Source of the DNA: Malachius bipustulatus
Lineage: Eukaryota; Arthropoda; Insecta; Coleoptera; Melyridae
DNA length: 64,000 bases
NCBI GenBank assembly: GCA_910589415.1
Contig: OU342639.1
Span: 16,872,268-16,936,267 of the forward strand
Reading direction: 5' to 3'
Shown: one piece after another, positions 23,401 through 32,800 of the stretch
Position numbering within the stretch: position 1 is the stretch's first letter
Layout: each line of letters begins with the position of its first letter
Notes under the pieces: generated by a model
The model's database searches: none
What the model saw: only the letters and a program-made list of their open reading frames with translations
Told to the model about the DNA's origin: nothing
Program-made: the position numbers and the translations under genes

Positions 23401-26400
23401 TAACGGAATTTTCTGGAACAAGCTGAAATTTCCCAAGTTTTCAAACTTTCGAGTTTTCTCAGCATATTTTTGAAAATAGTATTAATAAGCTGGGAAAATG
23501 TAGAAAACTATAGCTCACCCCCCAAAATCATGATAGCGGAAAATACACAAAGTGTTGAAAGTTTGAAAACTTGGGAAATTTCATACTTTATGGTCTTTTC
23601 TCTTACACTTAGAATGTTTTTTAACAAGTCTGACTTTTTAACCGGCTTTTGCCTAAGTGTTCTCTTTTTCGTTTTCGGCCTATTCCCAACAACATTTTAT
23701 ACTTTCCAGTAACAACTGTTTCACTATCACGTGATACATAAAAACACAAACAAAAAAAAAGTAATCACATACCTGAATCTCTTTTGAGATGTGCTCACGG
23801 CAAGCAGTGGCATAAGTTTCATTCTGATCGTCTTTCAGTGCAATTAAAAGTGGTTCGGCAATGCAAGCTCCTATCGCCGGTCCATATTTAACCATCCGAA
23901 CGACAAATTGCTCAGCAAATTTCTGAACCTCGGCGGTGTAAATCATAATCCACTTATCCAAGTCGACAGGCATAAGTGCTGTATTTTCTCCCACAGCTCC
24001 AATCCATTCTGCATTCGGTGGACATGTGATCGACCTATTATCTCCAAATATGAGAGTTTCTGGCTCGAGAATTCGAGCATTCAAATTGATTACCGGTGGG
24101 CATATCGTCAAGCCCCAGCCGCTAAGAAGTTCTTGAGCTTCTGTCGATTGACTCAACTTGTCTAGATATGTACGTAAATCCTGTATTCTTTGGTAGGGTG
24201 GCACTTGTGTAAGTCGTACTACCTGTAAAATAAAATTACATTTCTGATGGATACTATAAGTTTTTGTGATTATTGAGACATACTGAAATGTCTTAACACT
24301 AAACATAACAGAGAAATACTTGTTCAAAATACGTAAAGGCCAAGGGGCCCTTTTATAAATCTTAAGACCAAAATTCTGTGAACAAAAAACCAGTAGCTTG
24401 TTTATAAAATTCAACAATTCAGTTCACATTTTTTTTACGAGACAAAAAGTGTCCTGTGACCCCGGATTCTACGACACTGGGTACTTCGGTTCTACCAAGA
24501 ATTTTTCCAAATATAGGTTATTAAATAAAAAACCGGTGTACAAAAATTCAGAAGTGTACTGTTTAAAACCAGTTTCATAAATCGACACTTCTGTATCTGG
24601 GTTGTACTTGTGGTACTCCATTTAAAAATACCTTATGTATCTTGTTGACAGCAATATTGTCAATTTCCTGTCTTCTTTATGATGTAGTTTATTTTTATTT
24701 TCTCTTGCTTATTTACATTTTTACATTATAATTTATAAATTAACGTGACTAGTTTTTATAAACGGCCAGTATCATCAGCCTACATCACAGAACACTGACA
24801 AATGAATAATAAGAAATACAAACTGACAAATCAATTATTGAACTATAATACAATCACCAATTAAAAATAATTCAACATGCAGTACTGCCGGTATAAAATG
24901 TTGGAAGATGTCTCCCTAACACTCCCTAAAATTGTTTTATACAACTATAAATAAGTTGTGGCCAATTGGTCTCCGCCAAAGCCATATACGTTAAATAAAA
25001 AATAAAAAAAAACTATAAATTTCTTTTTTCAAGCCTAATTAGTGTGTACTACTGCAATAGAAAACAGACCTCAAATGTGGTTTTAGTAAGATGGAGTCAA
25101 ATGTCAAACAGTCGAAGTCACAATGCAAGTTTTAAGGAACATTTTGGAGAACGAGTAACTTATTCGGGAAGATTTAAATTTGATTGACCTCCATAGTCTC
25201 CAGATCATACAGTGCTTCCCAAAAGTAACGGATAAATTCGATAAAACGGAGAGGGCTGTTTTTTTGAAAAAATAAAAAAACAGGTCGATTTTGTTTTTGA
25301 GTTGTTCAACTTTTGACATAATATTTGGGTATACAGGGTGATGCGCGAAAAAGTGGTGACGTCATCGGCATTTTTTTAAATGGCAACCCTTATTTTTTAT
25401 TCCATTTTTTGATACTTAATTTAATTGCCAGTATGGTAATGTAATCAATTTGTAACCTTAAATAAGGAAATTTCTGAGAAACAGCTTGTGAGTCGAAATT
25501 GTGCACTTTTTACTGATGTGAAAATCGGAACATTAACGATAAAAATAAAAAAATATCAAATAAAAATTACTGTTTCCATGGTAATTTTATAAGATCTGTC
25601 TATTAAATTAAGTCTATCAAATTGAATCTGTTAAATTAAATTAAATTAAATCTATTAAATCTGTCGAAATTAAGTTATTTTCTCCGAAATTTCCTTTATA
25701 AACGTTACAAAATGATTACATTACCGTATTGGCAATTGGATGAAGTATCAAAAAATTTAATAAAAAATAAGAGTTGCCATTTAAAAAAATGCCGATGACG
25801 TCACCACTTTTTCGTGCATCACCCTGTATACCCAAATATTATGTCAAAAGTTGAACAACTCAAAAACAAAATCGACCTGTTTTTTTATTTTTTCAAAAAA
25901 ATAGCCCTCTCCGTTTTATCGAATTTATCCGTTACTTTTGGGAAGCACTGTATAAGTACTTGATGTGGGGTCATTTAAAACAAAAACTATACAAGGTGAT
26001 TGAGTGGTTAGTATCATAAATTATTGAAAAGCTTGTATATAAAGCTAAAAAATGAAGAAAATTTAAAAACAATTCCAAATTTTAAAAAATCCAGATACAG
26101 GGTGTTTAACCAATACAATAAGAACAATTTCTTATTGTATCTTTCTACACAGTGGACCAATAATTATGAATTATTGGTATGTTTAAGTTTTCTATTTAAT
26201 AACCTGTATTTGGAAAAATTGTGGGTACAACCAAAGCAACCAGTGGCATAGAATCTGGGGGTCACATGACAGCTTTTGTCTCATAATCTGAACTGTTGTT
26301 TAATTTTTATTGGCTTTTCTGGATGGCAGACTAAATTGCTATAAATATTTATTATTAACCCTGTATGGATGGCTGATGACTTTATCCGACAGTTGAAATT

Positions 26401-29400
26401 TCCGGCCACAGATGGGTCTCTGATATACCCGACATACAGAGAAGATTCTCAATACTGAATATTTCTCAAAAATGAAAATGAATGCGTTCCTATTAAAGTT
26501 TTTCGTTTACTTGGAATGAGTCTCGGTGCGAACATGTCTTGGCATGATCATGTTGCAGGTCTGGCGAAGAGTGCTTCTCAAAAACTTGGAACACTCTTCC
26601 GCACGAAGAAATTTTATACACCACAACAGCTTCTCCTCTTATACAAGGCTCAAATCCGACCATCATTGGAGTACTGCTCACATGTTTGGAGCTCAGCTCC
26701 CAAACATACGCTGAGACTACTCGACTCTATTCAGAAAAGAGCCATCCGCTTGATTGGGGACCCAGATTTGACAAAAAATTTAGACACTCTCGAACATCGA
26801 AGAAGAGTAGCTGATCTGAGTCTGTTTTATAGATATTTTTATGGAAAGTGTTCAGGTTCAGCTCGTTACACCTCGTACCACCCTAGTCCAGACTTCCTTT
26901 ACATATAGAACCGCATCACTTTGGAATAGCATTCCAAATAAGGGCGTGTTTCCCGAAGTATACAACCTGCAGCGATTCAAGGCCAACGTGAATCGACATC
27001 TCCGCTCATGCACCGCTACCAGAGCGTCATAGGGATTTCCCTGCAGTGCATGTGCATTTACGATAAAGAAAATTTCTACAAGCGTACTTTTTTATAGCAA
27101 TTCAGTCTACTGGTATTCAGAAAAAAAAAAGGTTCAAATATTTTTTAAGAGATAAAAGATGTCATCTGACCCTGGATTCCACACCACGCTGGGTGCTGGG
27201 TGCCTCGGTTGTACCCAGACTTATTTTAAATTTGGGTTATTAAATAAAAAACCTGTTCACAAAAATTCATTGTTAGTCCACTCTGTAGAAAAGATACTAT
27301 AAAAAAAAACAGTTCCGGCCATAAGTCGACATTTAGAGCAATTACACAAACAGCTGTCATGAAACATGTCATACAATTACAAAGTACTTAGTTGTTTTCG
27401 AAGTTGAAAATGGACACCATTTAAGAGACAGTACTTTTAAATCCTAGTGTAAATTAAAATACCCAATACTTTATTTTATTTTAACCGTGTATAAATAAAA
27501 ATTATTGCCAACCTACCACCATCCCCTACGGGTTGAGTTATCAACTTTGAAATCTCAAATGAAAACACACTTTTTTATTGCAGATTCGGATTTTAGTGGT
27601 AAATACAAATGGTAAATTGCTCCCCCTTCTCCCTCCATGCAGGTGGGCTGGGGTTGAATTTTAAATTTTAATCAGTAAGATTTTTCTGTACCATTTTTTT
27701 CGGTTCATGATAAATGGTGCTGTAATCGACGAAATTACCCAATTTTTTTTATTTCTCTTTAATACTGATATTGAACCAAGATCCATGTAGAGAGAAAAAA
27801 TTCTTCAGACCATTTCTACGTATTTTTAGCCATAAAATCTGAATTTGCAATAAAAAATAAGGGTTCTTTACCAAAATTTCAAATTTACCACCCACCTCTT
27901 GGAGGGAGAAGGGGTGAGGAATTTCCTAAGTGTTTTCACTCGTAAAATCTCACCTTAAAAAAGTGGGTTCTCTCATAAATATTTCAAAGTTACTGCCCCC
28001 CACCCCTACTACCCCTAGGGGGTGGGGGTAGGTTGGTTGAGTTTGGTATCACTGGATGTGATGTCCCCCATCCAGATGAACAACTGTCATAACTTTTTTA
28101 AATCTGATGTATGGTTTTTGATATATTTCAATGTCTTCAGATAAAATGAGTACCCTCTATACATAATAGTATAAAGGTAAGGTAACCTTATAAATGTCTA
28201 ATAATAACTTACATCCGAATAGTTTGAATAGTTTCTCATGGTATCACTCATTCCAATCATCTTGCACAGTTCTGGTACAAGATATATGACACGGTCTTGT
28301 TTTTCCAAGCTTCCAGCTACCTCCACAGGTGTACGATTTATGAGCATCGGTTGATCGATATCTTGTATGTCAATGTCATATTGCTTTTTATAGTAGTCCA
28401 CGAAGGTTCCATCCCCGGTGGGTAAATCGTCTTTGGGCGTCAAATCCCACAATATATCATCAACCATGTAAGATTGATTATCATAGGGTGTGAAAACTGT
28501 CGAACCGACTATCTGCGAAATAGCCAGCTGTCTGAATCGAAGAAGGTCTCTACGGAGAAACTCACTCAATAGGGAGTAAACGCTTTCAGATTGTTGAATA
28601 TGACGGTGAGTGTCGATGCATAGCATCAAACCATCTTCTAGTTCATTCACAGAAACCGCAAAACCGGGAAAAATTTCTAATTTATGTTGTGGGATGACAG
28701 TTTTGTCATGTGGAGAAAAATAAATATTTCCCATTTGAATATAAAGCAAACTATTCATATTTTTGAACAGTACACTATAAAATTGTAGGCATTCTCCCAT
28801 ACGCCACTTGTTCTTATATATTATGGTCATGGTAACCTCGTCAGTGTTGTCACTGTTCGGCAGGACACCTTTAAAGGTCATCTGTGTATTAGTAATCATG
28901 GTCGGTAGATAAAGTGCTCCTCCATCGTACGCTTTTACATTTTTCAGTTTTGGCATGTGCATGTCCATTGTGCGAATTCTCATCGATTTGTCATCAAGGG
29001 GCGGATCGAAACGCACTTCATATTCAAAAATGTCTCGATCTTTTGCCACCAGCAAACGAACGTGGTTACAAGATACTCTTATCTTTTTGCCGCTTTCACC
29101 TGAAAATGCAGACTCCTATTAGAAAAAAAAAATACATAAATATGTATAATTACAAATGATCAAAAAATTTAATATAGTGGTGTTAGAGCTATTATTAATG
29201 TTTTAAAAACAAAATGTAGTAGGCAGAACAAATTTTATTTTACTTAGAAATGAACTAATTGTTAAGTTGTTGATTGCCAAAAAAATTATTATGAGAAATA
29301 AAAAAATAATAAAACTTGAAATAATCTTACGAGTATAAATATACAGTCCCCTAATTAATTAATATTTTAGACAACTGTTAAATTCATAACAAGTGGTGAA

Positions 29401-29835
29401 TCCATCAAAGAGGGGAAATCAAAATGATAAAAAAAAAAACTATTGGAGATAAAAGTGAACTAAGATTGCATATTTATAGGGGGTGGGGGGGAGGGGAGTT
29501 GTGGGCGTTCTCAACTAACATATATGTTAGTCTTTGTTAAGGTAGCAAATTGTAGAGAAACATGCAGTGGAAGGAAATTACTGGATTATTGTGCTGAAAA
29601 TTATTAGTGGTATGGGAAACCCCTTCTTACTAGTCGCTGTGCTGCACTGTTCGCCGGGCTTTTCGAGGCTTCAGTTTCTGGATATCCACAAGGATTTGGG
29701 GGAGAGGCTGTTTGTGATAGGTTTAAGGGTTGTAATTCTAGGGGATTGTATTGCAATATAGACTGGAGAGCTCACCAGGAAACAAAGAAACTGAAAAAGT
29801 GGGTAGAGGAAACAGGTATGGTGCAAGTTGTTAAT

Positions 29836-29866
<31 letters not shown>

Positions 29867-32800
29867 CAAAAATCAACGGGCAAGAACCCTTCATTTACAT
29901 TAGAAAAGACATAAATGTCAACAGAAAAAATATAGACAAAAGATGAATGACATGTTGTCAGACAACATGCCATCCATTTATGTTGTGCTGTGAGCAGAGG
30001 CGGAAATTGTAGACACATGAATTGTAGAAAAAATATACATACACATATATAATTTACAAGTTTGCAAGACTTACATATCCAGTTAACAAGATGGACGTAA
30101 AATAAACTAGTGGTATCTATTAACTAAGTTTTTTAGTTCACTTTTAAACTGAGAGAGGTTGTTAATGTAAGAAATCGCAGAGGGAACGACAATCTTGTTC
30201 CACTTCCTGCGGAGACGAGGAACGGTCCCGTAATAAATATAATTTCTTTCAGAGTTTGTCTCTGCTAGCTCTCTAACCAGTCTCAGTTCATACGCAACAT
30301 TTCGTGAAACAAATAGTTTCGTAGTGTTTTCGCAGTTTATTAATTTCAACATTACTTTTTTTACGAAATAAACATCCTGATATACATGCAACGATTTCAA
30401 TGATTCCAAATTAAGGGAAAGGGCAATCTCAGTGTAATCATGTTCATCGTAGCTCATTCCTCTCCCTAACTTGTACGCAGCGTATCTAAAAAACTTATGC
30501 TGCACTGACTCAAGTTCATTTATTAAGAATTTTTTTGTAGGAGACCAAATTACAGAACCAAAAGTTAAAATTGGCCTGACTAGAGTTTTGTAGAGTTGAA
30601 CAATCGATTTAACAGATTCAAACTCTTTCGTAGATCTTATAATGAAACCCAGTATCCTATAAGCTCTCGATGTGGCTGCTCTTAAGTGAATATCAAATTC
30701 AAAGTTGCTCTGATAGATTACTCCCAAATCTCTAATGCTTTCAACATTTTCCAAAGATTCATTCGAAACTCGATAATCAAACAGAAGCCTGTTTTTGGTT
30801 CTGTTGAACGACAATACTTTACATTTACTACTATTAAGTTTTATTTTATTCAGACAGGACCAAGAGTGTATTCTATCCAAGTCCTCTTGTAAGAGGAGTT
30901 GATCATTATCATTTAAGACCCTATTGAAAATTTTTATGTCATCAGCATAGATTAACACCTTGACGAACTTTAGTTCCATACATATATCGTTAATAAAAAG
31001 TATGAAAAGCAGAGGACCAAGGTGTGACCCCTGCGGGACACCGGATGAAGCAACGAAGGTGTCAGAAAGGTTGCCCTTTACTCTGACCTGCAATTCTCTG
31101 TTAGAGAGGTATGACAGAACCCATTTCAGGGTTCCTCCGCTTAACCCAAACAGCGAGAGCTTATAAACAAGTAAGTTATATAAACAAGTAAAGTATTATA
31201 CTCATACTTTGAAAACCAGCAGAACAGTAATAGATTTGGTTGTTACTAATGTTTCAGAACTGCCCGTTAGTGTAATAGATAAACCTGGGTAAATGAACCA
31301 CAAGACTATTAGATTGGGTGATGAGCTGACGGTCAAAAATTAACTTCTCAAAAAAGATAGACAGAACGTTGGTAGTTAGTGAAGGGTAAGCTAAAGAAGC
31401 CAAAAATACGATGGAGGTATAATGAAAAAGAATTCAATAAAAAATTCGATGATTTTGTAGAAAACATTGAAAAAATGAGAAATGTAATTATGACAAATTA
31501 AAAGAAATGAAGCTTGTAAACGTTGGTCTCCAACAGATTTACAAGTTGATTGGGTAGAGTACAAAAAAAAGCGGAATAAAACAGTACAATTGATAAAAAA
31601 AGAAATACAATTTACATCAACGGCCAGGTGTTCAAGTTCAACGTGGACGTGCATTTTTATTAATAAATGGATTTTGATTGGTTGCATTAACATCTGACAG
31701 CTACGTTTTGTTGTCAGTCAGTCCATGTCAGATGTAAATGCAGTCATTCAAAATCCATTTATTAATGAAAATGCACGTTTACATTGAACACACGGCCGGT
31801 GTCCGTGCCGTTAGATGCAAATTGACGTTTATGCGGCTAAAATTGATGGACACAGGTATAATGCAAAAAGTATGTGGAAAACATTATGACAGGTAAAAGT
31901 GTAGATGATAAACTATTGGCGTGGTGAAGTTTCATGGTACTATTTATGAGCAGCCTGCACTGATTGCTGAAAAGTTCAATTAGTAGAGGTCAGAATGTAT
32001 TATATGACAGGGCCCTTTAAAACGATAGAAGAGGAATAAATACGAAAAATTGTGTTCAACGTATCCAAGAAGAACACTCAAGATGGGATGTTAGTTGTAT
32101 TCATAAAAAAGTATTGGAAGAACTAATTAAAGAACTCATTAATCCAGTTTATTAGTTGTTCTCTCTTTAATCTTCAATATTCGTTAAACACCGCGAAAAA
32201 CATACTAAAATCATCAATATTCGAATTCGAATAGGTATTCTTAATTACTGTGTGTAATGTTAAATGTTAAGCATATTTAATAGATAGGTACTATTGTAAA
32301 TCAAGCTTTAGTAAAATGTTGGTTACTGAACTGATATTCTTATGGATATACATAATAAAGGCTAAAAACGCTTTATACATATAAGTACAATCCGATTATT
32401 TTTCAATACTTTTTTATGTTCATCAAAACTTTAATGTAGCGCACAGCTCGATACTTGCAATAAACACTATGTAAGAGGGACATTGTCCCATGAATGGTAA
32501 TAATAAATAAATAAATAAATAGTTCAATAGAAGAAAGTAAGGTACCAGAGCGATTAAATGTCAATAGTAATACCAAGGTGACAAAAACAATACTATTGAG
32601 GAATTCAGATCGGTAAACACGCTGCCAGTTATAGAGAGGATATTAGAAAGTTATTTTTTCATTTTTTTTTTTTATTGAAACGGTGAAAAGGCACATGAAC
32701 TGCAGGGAAATCCATATGACGCTCTGGGAGCGGTGCATAAGCGGAGATATTGATTCACGTTCACTTTGAATCGTTGCAAGTTGTATTCCCCAGGAAACTC

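Noticed and set aside
25104..25319. Minus-strand frame in the TA-flanked MITE (and its counterparts at 43429-43767 and 44127-44387) as a gene
   Set aside because: The frames arise from inverted-repeat arms and differ between the two copies; no family features.
29567..29946. Two small plus-strand frames as independent genes
   Set aside because: They are pieces of the LINE-D endonuclease and simple repeat sequence.
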